Of a stretch of 64,000 bases of DNA, positions 12,401 to 23,631 are shown piece after piece. The notes under the pieces were generated by a model. It was not told where the DNA came from, did not search any database, and worked only from the letters and a program-made list of their open reading frames with translations. Source of the stretch: Polyporus tsugae. Taxonomy: Eukaryota; Basidiomycota; Agaricomycetes; Polyporales; Polyporaceae. The stretch is from positions 496,001-560,000 of the forward strand of contig JAHRBS010000008.1 in the NCBI GenBank assembly GCA_024305745.1, given 5' to 3'. Within the stretch, counting starts at the first letter, position 1, and every line of letters starts with the position of its first letter. A program made the translations under genes and the position numbers.

Positions 12401-12738
12401 GGTTGAGAACCCGAGGGTTGTGGGCTTGGGGTGTGCTGAGGGGAACCAGGCCTAGCGGTCCTGGTGAACCGGACGGTAGAACCAGCCGGGACCTCTATAG
12501 TCCTTTCTCCACGCAACTCGATGAGATGTTCATGGCCCCATCGCCAGTTCTGCGTGATACGCACGCCTTTCGTGCTGGAGTTCCAATCGGGAATGCCCTG
12601 TGCACACGCCCCATGATGTGCTTGGGCTGTGTCTAGTAGATGGACTTCGAGGACTTCACTGAATGAGAAACCGATCGGGGCGTCAGTGGCTTCAACGCGG
12701 ACGTAAGTAGGGTCAATGAAGCTTACGTGTGACGCTCG
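9464..12738 (-). CDS. Large DUF6699-domain protein, Ser/Pro-rich, N-terminus unresolved
   Basis: Minus strand. Exons 9464-10627, 10729-10982, 11044-11691 and 11754 to about 12730 join in frame. The last 200 residues carry the basidiomycete DUF6699 fold: ICPYLIPNPGNPSVPWLDWD, a GDILDAVHDFFQVPLTHQE helix, and the end block VTWRQGMRRVDALADRYKWWG. Upstream come about 600 residues of Ser/Pro/Arg-rich low complexity. These include a Cys/His cluster CPICRHPASHHLDC (exon 11044-11691) and a folded-looking N-terminal stretch (FIDPTYVRVEATDAPIGF, WNSSTKGVRITQNW). The visible product is about 1000 aa, long for this family; most DUF6699 proteins I know are 150-400 aa. The first exon and start codon could not be fixed and may lie near 12.8-13.0 kb. 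No function is known for DUF6699. Confidence 0.65.
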
Positions 12739-13590
12739 TAGCCGTATCGAGGAGTGGGGTACTCAATATTAAGTGCCTGAGAATGCGATTCAGTAGGTCT
12801 AGACCTCGCAGACGGACAGGCCATATTTCATGCAGTGGAGAGTACTATCGGTCACTAAGTCGCTTGGAACGCAGGAGAGATGAGGACGTGTCCCGTTCAA
12901 CGAGACCTGGGGTTGGCGTGGAGAGATGGAAACTAGTGGCCACTCCCACAGCGGACACCTCTTAAGTGTACCATTGTCGTTACCGTGATGTAAATATTTT
13001 GTGATGAGGCCCGAACTCTGGAATCTCCCTACCTGAAGCGGACGAGCTGAAGAACGTTGTACCTGTCGCCAGGAGCGTGCTCAGACTCAAGCGGGGGTGA
13101 TGACGCGGAGCGTGTGGAACAATAGCACGTCGAATCGGGATATCCGAGGGTGGCACCGAGCCCGAGCACAACAACAGGCGCGGGCGTAGACAACAACGGC
13201 GCATAGCAACTCGTCCACCGCCGCCTGAGGCGCGTTAAGCGCCCTTACCTTGTTCTCAGAAAACCACTCGTTGAGCTCGCTTGACTTTAAGCTGGCAGGG
13301 AAGCCGAAGTTCGCGGAAGTCGTTTGATCACTGTGACTGTCGTTCAGTACACTGGAAGCGAATCCGATAAGGCCCCCACGAGCGAGCCATCCGATGATCC
13401 CACGCGACGATCACTATATTACAGTTAGAAAAATGGGGCATAAAGCAGTGGAAGAGCGTAAGAACTCACCACGGATTCGGATACCTAAGTGCAGCTCATA
13501 CGTTACGCATCCAACGCTGGAATATCAGGCACCGCATCGTCCTCTCCTCTTGCTATTGTCCCTCCATCGTGCTCCCGCCGCGGCTGCGCG
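12739..13590. other. Unassigned region, possible inversion breakpoint
   Basis: This should hold the first exon and promoter of the large DUF6699 gene. Its right end adjoins the 3' end of the inverted CNH half-gene, so one breakpoint of the inversion discussed in the findings probably lies here. I see no other gene and no obvious repeat at the join. Confidence 0.4.
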
Positions 13591-13599
13591 CCGTGCACG

Positions 13600-14976
13600 G
13601 GTTTCCTGAGCAGACGTTGTGGCGTCATCCGAAGCTTCTCTGATCGTTGCGTCGAGGGTATGAAGAATGCGTTCTGACACGTGACGAGCACCTTTCTGTC
13701 CTCGCCGGGAGGGGACGATCCCTCAGGGGGAGCGGGGATGACCTGGACGATGCTCTGCGTCTCGATGCTGTGGATTTCGATCGTGTTGTTTGGCAGGAGT
13801 GTCGTCACGTAAGGGTAGTCAAGTGCTGTGATGTTCCCAGACCACACAACAAGGCGTTAGCACACAACGACCTGTATGGCGGGAAAATGGGGACGTCGAC
13901 ATTGGAAGTTTAAGGGCACTCACATATTGCCTCTGGATGGCCGGGCCATTCAAGTGTCCCGCGAACCGGGTCTCCCTCTCCGGTAATGAATACTCCCAAG
14001 GAACTTGCGCCTGTCCAGGAGAGGATGAGGAACTCGCTCTCTGTGATGACGGTGATCGACGGTTTGACAACTAGTGTCGTATCCGGTGCTTGTGAGATAG
14101 GCAGCAAGGGGATCATCGACGCTTGTTCGAGATCTATCATGCCGTAATTTTCCCTATCAGCGACGCAGAGGTACTTTCCTGTACGTCGTGCAAGAACTCC
14201 ACCTGACGGGAGTGGTATTTCCTGTCACAAAGTGGGTTAGGTTCCGATTGCACAATCGAAAGGGCGAGGGACTATACCTTCTGGAAAAATAATCGCTCGC
14301 GCAGACTGTAGAGCGAGACGGCGCTGCGTTTGATGACACAGAACTCGATGGGTTCCACAGGGACAGGGATGTCGTTCATGAACTGTGGTGGCCTCTTCAT
14401 GTGCTGCTCGTCAACGGCGAATGTAACCACGTTGCGTATGGGCTTGATGAGGGTAGGCGAGACCACATCGAGGGCTGGCAGTGTGTAGAAGTGAATTTGG
14501 CGATCTGCCGTGCGTGGGTCAGAGCATACAAATGGAACAACACGATATGCGGACATACCGCAAAGAATTAGGGCCCGAGATATGCTGGGGGCGAGGACAA
14601 TTTGGTCAATGGGCTTTTCGTTAGGTAACGATTGTCGCGACAGAAGGGTATAGGAGTCTAGCTGGGCTTCGCGTTACTGATGCTAGCGAGATATCTTATC
14701 TAGTGGGTCAACTGAGACGTACCGCCTCGGAGGTGCTAGCTTGTAAAGCAAACCGTAACAGCTCGCCATTATCACAGCCGATATAGATTTCTGAACCTGA
14801 CCCGAGCGAAAACCAAGGTCAGCACGAACGCAGAGTAAGGTCAAAGTGTTGTTGATGTAAAAAAACATAAACAGATACCACATAGCTGATGCGGTACTAG
14901 TGGTACGTGCACGGGCCGGTTTCAAACCCATGACAACCTCCAACCTGAGGCACAGAAGAACGTAACAACGGTCCAT
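13600..14976 (-). pseudogene. CNH-domain N-terminal half of a Vps39/TGFBRAP1 (Vps3)-like protein, inverted
   Basis: Minus-strand exons 14723-14796, 14559-14661, 14278-14504, 13924-14221 and 13825 down to about 13600 splice cleanly into one citron-homology (CNH) beta-propeller. Landmarks are SEIYIGCDNGELLRFALQ, EKPIDQIVLAPSISRALILC, DRQIHFYTLPALDVVSPT, MNDIPVPVEPIEFCVIKRS, SGGVLARRTGKYLCVADR, LGVFITGEGDPVRGTLEWPG, DYPYVTTLLPNNTIEIHS and TCQNAFFIPSTQRSEKLR. In this family the CNH domain is followed directly by a helical Vps39 domain. Here that second half is on the opposite strand at 15516-18382. A short upstream exon ending near 14907 (VVMGLKPARA) is likely; the true start is unresolved. The frame is open throughout, so the change looks structural rather than old decay. 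On its own this piece would lack the complex-binding domains. Confidence 0.72.
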
Positions 14977-14999
14977 GATACGACGGGAAACTCAACATA

Positions 15000-15515
15000 C
15001 CGATTGCCTGTGCGCACCGTATGCGTACTGGATGTCCTGCTGTACCTAGGCGATGTCAGTCCACCCTGTCTTTTCTCTTTTGCTTTAGTTATACGTACGA
15101 CTCAGACTATCGACGACATTAGAAAGTAGCGGTTGCAATTGGTACGGGGGAACATCAATGGGCTTCTGCGGGGCATATGTCATGGTTTCAGGCCGCAAGT
15201 TGCGTTATTCTCCGTTTATGTGTACTTCAGTAGTTTGAAATAGTCGGAAGTGCCTTCTCGGAGAGGTTGGAGAGGTGCGGGGGAGAGTGAAGGTGGTGGC
15301 CCGTGGCCAAGGACGGGTGTATATGGGCGCCTATAATCGTGGCATGGTGTGGCAGGGATCTGGAGATCGGCACCCGCATCCACGACCGGGTCGGCCACCG
15401 CATGCATCCTCTCTCTCTTTCTCTGTCTTCCTCCTCGTCCTCCTCGTACCTGTCAAGTGGTCTGCTGTCCACGGCTGTATCATTTCCTGCTTGAATTCTT
15501 TCTCATGGATCTCTA
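15000..15515. other. Region between the two facing-away half-genes
   Basis: This lies between the 5' end of the inverted CNH half (-) and the first usable ATG of the C-terminal half (+). It carries a CT-rich tract near 15410-15440 and no recognisable coding block. The second breakpoint of the proposed inversion should fall here or within the next 40 bp. Confidence 0.4.
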
Positions 15516-18382
15516 ATGGCTACACTACAATACCCTAATTTTCCACGGGCAAACGTACTCGTCTTTGGATCCAATGCCGTGCAAGCACTCCTACCTTCCA
15601 CCCTCATTTCTCAGGCGGACGCACTACTGCTAGCGCACAGACTTGAAGATGTAACCGACCTCACGGAGCAACAGCGCAAGAAGCTGCAGTCCATGCTTAA
15701 CGTAGAAAGGCATGAGGTCGGTAATATCAGGTTTCTCCTACACCCTTCCAGGCTCATCTGCCTGTACATTTCAAGCTGGACGAACTGCACTACGTAAATC
15801 AACGGTTAGGCTTCCAATGCTTCACAGAGACTCGCTTTGAAGATGCCGGAAACCGACTGTACGAAGGCGAGCTCGATCCACGCGTCCTCATCAGCTACTA
15901 CCCCGAGCTGCGCGGAAACCTCTTCTCCGAGGAAGACACCGTCGACATAATGGCCGGTGTAGCGGAGTACATGCCTCAGGAAGACTCCGTCGACGACATC
16001 AGTGAGTATTCTGCTCATCCTCCCCTTCACGTAAGATAGCATTTGTGCATACGCTTCCACACCCCCTGTTCCGCACCCCTCCCTTGCCTCAGCTTCCGGC
16101 ACTCCCGGCACGCAGCATCAATTCGTCCCTGCTCTTCTGTGTGCCGGCAGCCCATTCACCCCCTATTGACTTCACTTGTCTCTCCCTTCCGGCACCCCCG
16201 TACCTCCGTAAACCCGTACCCAATACCCAAATACCCGATCCAATACCATCATGCCCCATGGTCCCGCCGTCGCGTGTCTGCCGTCGGGACTGATGTAGTT
16301 GCGCACAACCTAGTCAGGAACTACTCCCCGCACCTCGAGCCGAACACGCGCGAGGCGCACCCCGCGGTCGAGCTCCGCAACATCCTCAGCATGACCGCGC
16401 GCGACATGCTCGAGTCCTACCTCCGCAAGTGGAGGCGGAAGCTTGCTGTGGACGGCGCGGCGCCGAATGCGCAGGGCTTGCGGACGGTGAGTCTGTCCGC
16501 AGCTATCATTACGGGTGGACTGACGCGCGGCATTGCAGGTCGTGGACACAGTGCTTGCGAAGCTACATGTCTCGGCTGGGAAACTGCCGGACTTGAACGG
16601 TCTGATAGACCAGCCGAACTCGATACTCCTGTCAGAGATTGAGCCTGTGCTTGTCAAGTCGCGACATATAGGCGTACTCACGAAGTTATATCAACAACAT
16701 AGCGATGACACCAAGTTGCTCGATGCGTGGGCGAAACTCGTAGACGGGCAGTGGGCGGACCCAGATGTACAAGACCCGCTCAGTCGAATATTTGACCTGT
16801 TGGGCGAGAAGAAAGACCGACCATTGATTCAGAAATGGGCCGGGTGGTTGGTCAGGAAGGATTCAGAACGTGCGCTCAAGGTTCGTCATTCGCAGATTGC
16901 CAGTTAATAACCATATGCTCATAAAGATGGCTTTCAGCTTCTGCTGTCGACCATGGCGTCGAAACGGAAAGCGGAGGACGACAGGACATTATTGCAACAA
17001 ATACGAGAAGCCAGCCCTGCTGCAGGCGCGCAATTTCTGGAGCACCTCGTCGTGCAACGACGAAGCACAGTACGTTTCCATTCGTTCACAGCTCTCGCGA
17101 TCGGATTATTAACCTATGCCCAGGACTCAGATCTGCACTCGCAACTCGCAGCAACGTACATTGACCAGCTATTATCATGTCTCGCCGACGTATCGATATC
17201 AAAACTTTGGCGCGCGAAAGGTACGCCGCTGTGCCCCGAGTTTCCTCACCACATATCAGCTCACATCCTTCCAGCCGCGTCGTACACGTCAAGCACGAAC
17301 GATACGCCCTTCATCTCCTACTTCTCATCAACGACACCCGACTCCGAGTCGAAACGGACACGACTAAAGACCATACTCTTCCTCCAAGGCTCAACGTTGT
17401 ACGACCCCGTGGCGGTAAAGTCACGTCTCAACGACCATGCCAAAATTCTCAAACTTGAACTCGCCATCCTCGAGGGAAAGGTCCGTCTTCCAACCTGATC
17501 CCTCGTGTTACGTTGCACTAACCACCCACGTATTGCATATGTAGCTCGGCAACCACCGTTCTGCACTCTCCATCCTCGTCCACGACCTCAACGATTCGAC
17601 GTCCGCGGAAGCCTACTGCACACTGGGCGGCGAGGTCGTCCCCGCGAAGACGGCCCAGCAGATCGGCGAGCGGTCAAATTTGCAGCCGTGGGCCGCACTC
17701 GTCATACCCCTCGCAGCACCCGGAAAGCAGAGCAGGGGTGCACCGCCGTTGAAGAGGACAAAGACAGTGGACGAGGAAGTGAAGAAGGACCTCGTCATGG
17801 TGCTCCTCGAGGTCTACATGGGCGGCGGGTACGTCTATCTCCCCTACTTTTCCAGCCCCGAAAGCGAACAGAAACCCAACGTTAACACTAAAATCTCCCA
17901 GCGAGGCAACGGCTGATCGCACGGCGCAGCTCCTCAACTCGCAGGCGATGAACCTCGATGTGCTCGACGTGGTAGCCAAGCTCCCCGGAGAGTGGCCGCT
18001 GCGCGTGCTCTCGACGTTCGTCGCCCGCTCCCTCCGCCGTACGCTGCACGCGCGCCATGAGGGCCAGATCGTCAAGGCGATCAGCCAGGGCCAGAACCTT
18101 GCCACCGCGGAGCGCACGTGGGCCGTCGTTCGCGAGCAGGGCATGGTCATCGAGGAGCCGGTCAGCGGCGACGAGGGTGAGGACGGTGAGGAGGGGGAGA
18201 AGCTGGGCTTGGACCTCGGCGAGCGGGTTGAGGGCCAGCCGGCGTCGTTCGACGAGAAGGTCGGGCTGCACCACGAGGTCGCGTTCGCGGACGACGGTGC
18301 CACGGAGCCCGGGGAGGATGCGGTGGATATCAGTGTCTCGCCGCAGTCGCGTTCGGGCGTGGGCTACAACGTCGGACCATGA
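15516..18382 (+). CDS. Vps39/TGFBRAP1 (Vps3)-like protein, C-terminal half
   Basis: Nine exons (15516-15716, 15752-16001, 16299-16486, 16539-16880, 16938-17069, 17124-17220, 17275-17480, 17545-17828, 17902-18382) sum to 2181 nt, 726 aa, in frame. The product starts abruptly inside the family: VLVFGSNAVQALLPSTLIS is the block that normally follows the CNH propeller. Then come LGFQCFTETRFEDAG, PRVLISYYPELRG, HPAVELRNILSMTARDMLES, IQKWAGWLVRKDSERALKLL, LGNHRSALSILVHDL and LRRTLHARHEGQIVKAISQG, all helical-repeat (Vps39 domain 1 and 2) segments. The tail is acidic. No RING-type Cys/His cluster is seen at the end. Family members are CORVET/HOPS subunits that tether endosomes and vacuoles through Rab5/Rab7-type GTPases. 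The matching propeller lies inverted at 13600-14976, so this piece probably lacks its native start and promoter. Intron 1 is only 35 bp and intron 2 is 297 bp; both deserve checking. Confidence 0.75.
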
Positions 18383-18791
18383 CCATCACGGGATGCAAGC
18401 AGAAGGTATTGCAGCAAAGATTCCTGTGCAATGATTTTGAATACCTTTGCTGTAACCCGCTGCAAGATCGTGCACCCTTTGTGGGCATTCTTATTGCAAG
18501 GACGCGACCCCATCTTGAAGGGATAATGATCCACTGCAAGGGGATCTACAGTCGTCGCCGCGGGGCACGGCAAACGTATTTGGAGCCATTATACAGTAAC
18601 CTTCACAGTGGCTTAGACGATGTATTCTAATCTGCATCGATTGGTGCATGCGGGCCAGCTCTTTGTACATAGACGTCCTTTCTGGACCAGTTGGATGGGA
18701 CTGTATCTAGTCTATACGATACATGCAATTTTGTACATTTCTTCCGTGCCGGGTTGAACGGCTATGTGCTACAGCTACAGCTTCCAGGACC
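18383..18791. other. Intergenic, convergent 3' ends
   Basis: This separates the stop of the Vps39-like half-gene (+) from the stop of cystathionine gamma-synthase (-). No coding signal is seen; it should be facing 3' untranslated sequence. Confidence 0.5.
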
Positions 18792-20974
18792 TCATGCCTG
18801 CGCCTCCTTCCCCTCACCCTCACCCTCCTTCAGCACAGCCGCCTCCGCTGCCTCGAGCGCCTCCCCGACCCCGCGTAACAACGCTTCACGCTCCTCGAGC
18901 CCGACGCTCACGCGCACGAGGCCCTCTTCGACGCCCCAGCTCGCGGCCCAATCGAGCTCGGCGTAGTGCGCAAGGATCGTGTACGGGCACGCGAGCGTGA
19001 AGTTGCTGCCGAGGCTCGGGCCCTTCATGCACGGCAGCGCGTCGAAGAACGCGCGGCTCGCGGCGCCGGACGTGAACGTCAGCGAGAAGAGTCCCCCGTA
19101 GCCCCCCGCGGGCGCGCCGGTTGCGGGGTCGCGCACGCGGCACCGCGCGTAGTGCGCGGGCGTCACCCAGCGCGGGTAGATCACGTCCTTGACCGCGACC
19201 GGTGCGGAACGGCGAGGGGAGGCGGCGAGGGAGCGGGAGCGGAGGAACTCGCAGACGGCGAGGGCGTTGGCGTCGATGGCGTGAATGCGGCGGCGGAAGT
19301 CGCGCGAGTTGCGCTCCATGTAGATCGCGTCCTCGCTGTAGTACGAGTCCTCGTACGTCGCCGCCATGTGCGCCTTCAGCACGGGGTAGTGTCGCCCGTT
19401 CGGGTTCAGGACGAGGCTGCGGATGGAGGGCGAGTGCTTTTCGTGAGTATATGGCGCTTCTTAGCGGCCCGAGGAGAGCTCACCTGCCGCCCATGACGTT
19501 CGCGTCGCCGCTGAAGACCTTGCTGAGGCTGCTGACGACGACGTCCGCGTAGGGCAGGACCTCGACGTTGACGAAGTTGCCGATCGTCTCGTCCACGACG
19601 ATCAGGAAGTCGTGCTTGTCCGCGAGCGCACGAAGCCGCGGCATGTCCGCGGAGCGCAGGAGCGGATTTGACGGGAACTCGGTGAAAAGCGCGAGGATCG
19701 GGGGACCCGAGGATGTCTTGGATTCGCGCTCGAGGATGGTCTCGAGCTCCTTGATGTCCTCGTCGAGGCCGCGTCCGAGGAAGTAGCAGCCCGGACCCCA
19801 TTTTTCCAGGATCTTGAGGGTATCTGTGTACGGGAACCTGCGAAACATCTTGTCAGGCAGGGATGTAGTTCCGCTGGGAACCTGGCGACGTACCCAAAGC
19901 ATACGCTCTTCGCTGCAGGTCGCGCACCCAACGCGAGCTGGTGTGCACTCCATATAGCGGCCATGCCCGTCGAGTACAAGAACACGTCGCTCTCCGTTAC
20001 GCCCTCTACGCGCGTGCTTGGACCGAGCTGGGCGTCCTGCCCACCGGCGGTCGACCAATCGTTTGGTGTATCGCGAACGAGCACACCGGAGATTCGTCGA
20101 CGCATGGCACGCTTGGCTACAGCGGCAGACTCTAGCGGCATGTTGCGCCCATACCGCTCCTCGACATAGTTGATGTGATCCCCGCCGAGAAGCTCGTTCG
20201 ACGGCTCCGCAACGTCGGTATTGAATCGCGGCTGCGCTGCAGGAGGGGAGGCGGGTGGGGACTTGTTCAAGCCCTTCGCGGCGGAATAGTGGCGGTTCCC
20301 GGGCTTCACGAAAGACGTTGTAGGACTTTTCGGACTTGCCGACCCCGAGCCGTCCTCCTTCAGCATGACCAGGCATCGTTCCGCGAGACGCGATGATACG
20401 CACGACCCGGTGTGCTGCCAGAACTGCTTGGCGAGCGGGAAGGAGTCCTTGGGGAATAAGACGATGTGGAGCTCGACGCAAGGCGCGGACGCGTCGTCTT
20501 CCTCGGGGCAGATGGTGAACTGGACAAGGCGGACGGGAACGGGTGCACCGGCCTTTGTGGAGCGGTCGAGCATGAATTCACGACAGTGCTCGGCGACGCG
20601 GCGGGTGGGGCAGAGGAGGCATGATTCGCCTGGGGCACCGAACTTTTGTTCGCAAATCCTTGCCAGCTGTGAATGGGGATGATGGTCAGCATCGCAAGGC
20701 CAACTGACGATGATTCACTGCGGGGAAGAGAAGAGATGCCTGATAGAACTCTGAGGGATTTGCAAGGTGGCGTCCATACCTTTCGGATGCTGAGATGGAT
20801 GAAGAACCGGGGGTATCCCGACACCATGACATCAACGACGCGCTTGTTGCCCTCTTCGTAGTCGACGTTGTCTCTCCATGTTGGTAGCGATACAGAGATA
20901 GCGTGTGCAGTGAACGGCGGCACGGGAGCACCCAATGGCTGCTGTTCAGTCTTGCTCACGGTGGTGATAGTCAT
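18792..20974 (-). CDS. Cystathionine gamma-synthase (PLP-dependent, Cys/Met metabolism)
   Basis: Four minus-strand exons (20780-20974, 19894-20666, 19484-19837, 18792-19416) sum to 1947 nt, 648 aa. The product begins MTITTVSK with the fungal-type leader [15 protein letters not shown], then [20 protein letters not shown] fold-type I PLP core follows: [78 protein letters not shown] with the Asp that holds the pyridine nitrogen, and [19 protein letters not shown], where Lys of SLSK is the expected Schiff-base residue. The C-terminal domain has NSRDFRRRI and [16 protein letters not shown]. The enzyme joins an activated homoserine to cysteine, the transsulfuration step toward methionine, in the cytosol. 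The length and N-terminal extension fit fungal Str2/Met7-type enzymes. It is transcribed divergently from the TBC gene with 386 bp between starts. Confidence 0.88.
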
Positions 20975-21360
20975 GATCGGAGGCTGGAATCCAGCTACGC
21001 CGGGACAAGAGGTGGATGCGCCGCCAGCTAGGCAAGAAGCGTGGGCAGACGGCGGGTCAGAAAATGAGCTGAGAGCGGCCTGTCGTGCCGTTCCTCACGC
21101 TGGAGGATTATATCATGGTCTCCTGCACAAGCGACTCCCGAGTCAAATTCACCATCTTATCTTATCTTCTCGGCCATTTCTAACAGGCGCCCAACCGGGC
21201 AGCGGAACATGGCGTATGACTGCGGCTTGCCACTTTCCACACCTCATCGACATCCATCTCCAACGTCCACTCGCCCCTCTTCTCTCCTGCATGTTTACTT
21301 TCGTTTCTTGACTCCCTAAACTACTCTGCAGGCCCTTGTCTTCTTATATCTTCCTTCGGA
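20975..21360. promoter_or_regulatory. Bidirectional promoter region, cystathionine gamma-synthase / TBC gene
   Basis: The two start codons are 386 bp apart on opposite strands, so one region must serve both. It contains the triple GATA element at 21153-21171, identical over 19 bases to the one before the CBS-domain gene. CT-rich tracts near 21255-21350 precede the TBC start, as is common in fungal core promoters. Confidence 0.5.
21153..21171 (-). promoter_or_regulatory. Triple GATA element in the shared promoter
   Basis: The plus strand reads CATCTTATCTTATCTTCTC, identical to 6675-6693. It lies about 190 bp from the TBC start and 180 bp from the cystathionine gamma-synthase start. A link to nitrogen-responsive GATA regulators is inferred from the motif only. 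Confidence 0.5.
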
Positions 21361-23631
21361 ATGGACAGCACCGATGCACAGAAACTGCAACCACCCATGG
21401 TTCCCCTCGACTGGCAGGCATACAGGAACTTGAGCCTTCAGCCTCACGGGTTTGGCAATGAACGCGTACGAATATGGTCAGTGCTTCCTCAACTGTGAGA
21501 TTCTTTATGTAAACACGTCACAGGCCCAAACTTGTCAATGTAGACGACCAAGCCTTGCTTTCCGAGCACCCCTACGACCCTACAGAGGCGTCTGCATGGT
21601 CAGACGCTAGTTTCGACCTCGGGAACCCAGACGAGAATGAGTTAGATGGAGACCCCCATGCCGACGAGCATCAGATTGGACTCGACACCGACCGCAGCTT
21701 CGTCCTGTACCCAGTAGGTGAACGGCCTTCTTTCCCCGACGCCTGCCCATTGCTCAAGTTCCGGCCGACGCTACATCAGAAGAAGTAAGCAGCCGCGAGA
21801 AGCTGCAGACCGCCCTCAACAGACTTATCATTTCAGTCTTCCGCCGGAGGCCACGACTGCACTACTTCCAGGTGAGCTGCGGGCCGAAGCCACTGAAACT
21901 TGACACTTCAGACCTTGACCGCAAGACGTTATTTGCACGACACGTTACAGGGATACCATGATATTGTGTCGGTCGTGTTCCTAACTTTACCCAAAGAGCT
22001 GCACCTTCCCGTGACAGAGAAGCTCAGTCTGCACCATGTCCGAGACTCAATGGGAACAAACCTTGACCCAATAGTGGGTCTACTCCGGTACGTGCCTCCG
22101 TCGCACTGTTCTGCCCATCACGAGCTCACCTTGGAATATAACAGAGTGCTTAAACGATTGCTCGAGCTCATGGACCCTCAGTTTGCAGAGGCACTTGAAC
22201 GGTAAGCCCCATTTCTGTCATGTTGACGCAAGCATGCCGTGCTGACAACACGCCAGTGCCGCGCCCTTACCTTATTATGCCCTATCTTATCTATTGACAC
22301 TATTCTCTCATGACGTCCCGACTCTCCCGCACATTCAACACATATTCGATTATCTGCTATGTCGACCGCCAATAGCAGTCGTATACCTCGCCGCAGCAGT
22401 ACGTCTCAACTTATCGCTCCCTCTTGTGTATGGATTATGGGCTAACGCCGTTTGGTAGCTTACTCTCACTCGTCGGCAAGAAGTCCAAGCCTTCGAAGAG
22501 GAAGGTGAAGACGGAATGGTGCATTCTCTACTCACCGTCCTCCCGGATCTGTACGAGGAGGGCGATAATCTACCGGAACCTCTCGCGGAGAAGTCATCCA
22601 TCCCACAAAATTCACGGACAAGCCTGGAGCCCAAAAGAGAGACGATCGAAGGTGTTAATTCCGCAGAAGCGGATGTTCCCGTCACCGCTTTTGCAAGCCC
22701 CGATGGTCTTGACCAAGCAGACCAAGATGGTTCTGCTTACGTGTCCACGGAACCTTCAGAAGACTCCCGGGAAGGAGAATCATCAGTAGATGCTTCGACA
22801 GACGGGGATTCTGAGACCCTTGTTGACGCGGACGAGCCGGCCCCAACCACGGATGGCACCAACACCCCAGCGATACCCTCGTGCCCATTCCCAGAGCCCG
22901 AAGCCATGACCGAGCCGTCAGAACCACCTCTCCTCTCCTCGGAAGACGAGGCGGAGAAGGCCTCAGTTCCTTCACCACAGGAAGAGACAGACGAGAAACT
23001 CCCCTCCTTGGAGGACGAGAAACCCACGCAGACGCGGACGCCTTCCCCCGAACCGCCTTCACGCGACCCGCGCCCACGTCGGCCGCGCCTCTCGCTCACC
23101 GCGCTCCTCACGCAGGCCGACGAGCTCATGCGGCAGTACCCCCCAACGCACCCCCAGATCGCGCTGTCGACGATCATGGGCCCGCAGAGTGTGGTGCACA
23201 CGTGGTCCGAGCGTGCGCGCGACCTGCCCTCGGACGACGATGCGGAGCGCATGGTCGCGCGCCCCGAGCTCATCGTCCTTCCGCCGCCGCCGCCGCCGTC
23301 CCCGCTTGCCGACGAGGACGAGGACGAGGACTGGCATAATAGGAAGAGGCGGGAGAAGGAGGAGAGGAGGAGGAAGAGGTTGAAGAAGCCGAGGAGGCTG
23401 ACGGACATGATCGTGCAGCGTAAGACGATGGTCGCTGGCGCGGTGCTCGTGCTTGCGGTGGCGGTGGCGGTGGCGGTGTACGGCTTGAGCGGGGGCTTGC
23501 CTGGGGTGGGCGGCGGGCATGGACACGGGCATGGTGGGCAACGGGCAGCGTGGAGGAAGGTGGGGAAGATGCTTGGTGGGCTGGTGGACGTAGGGGAGAA
23601 GATGTTGGATGGGATTCGGCATGCGGTTTAG
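21361..23631 (+). CDS. TBC-domain Rab GTPase-activating protein, TBC1D20/Gyp8 type, tail-anchored
   Basis: Seven exons (21361-21476, 21524-21717, 21759-21871, 21951-22087, 22145-22201, 22257-22398, 22459-23631) sum to 1932 nt, 643 aa. The TBC domain occupies the first 330 residues. LSLQPHGFGNERVRIWP opens it; the arginine finger is in QIGLDTDRSFVLYP and the glutamine finger in HYFQGYHDIVSVVF. LEDMDP-like, YYALSYLLTLFSHDV and RPPIAVVYLAAA helices complete the fold. An acidic Ser/Glu/Pro-rich spacer follows, then a basic stretch (KRREKEERRRKRLKK) and one hydrophobic helix (VAGAVLVLAVAVAVAVYGL) near the C-terminus. TBC1D20 and yeast Gyp8 share this order: catalytic TBC, spacer, C-terminal ER anchor. 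They inactivate Rab1/Ypt1 by supplying both catalytic fingers. The spacer is longer than in animals. Start choice rests on the first ATG after a CT-rich leader. Confidence 0.87.
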
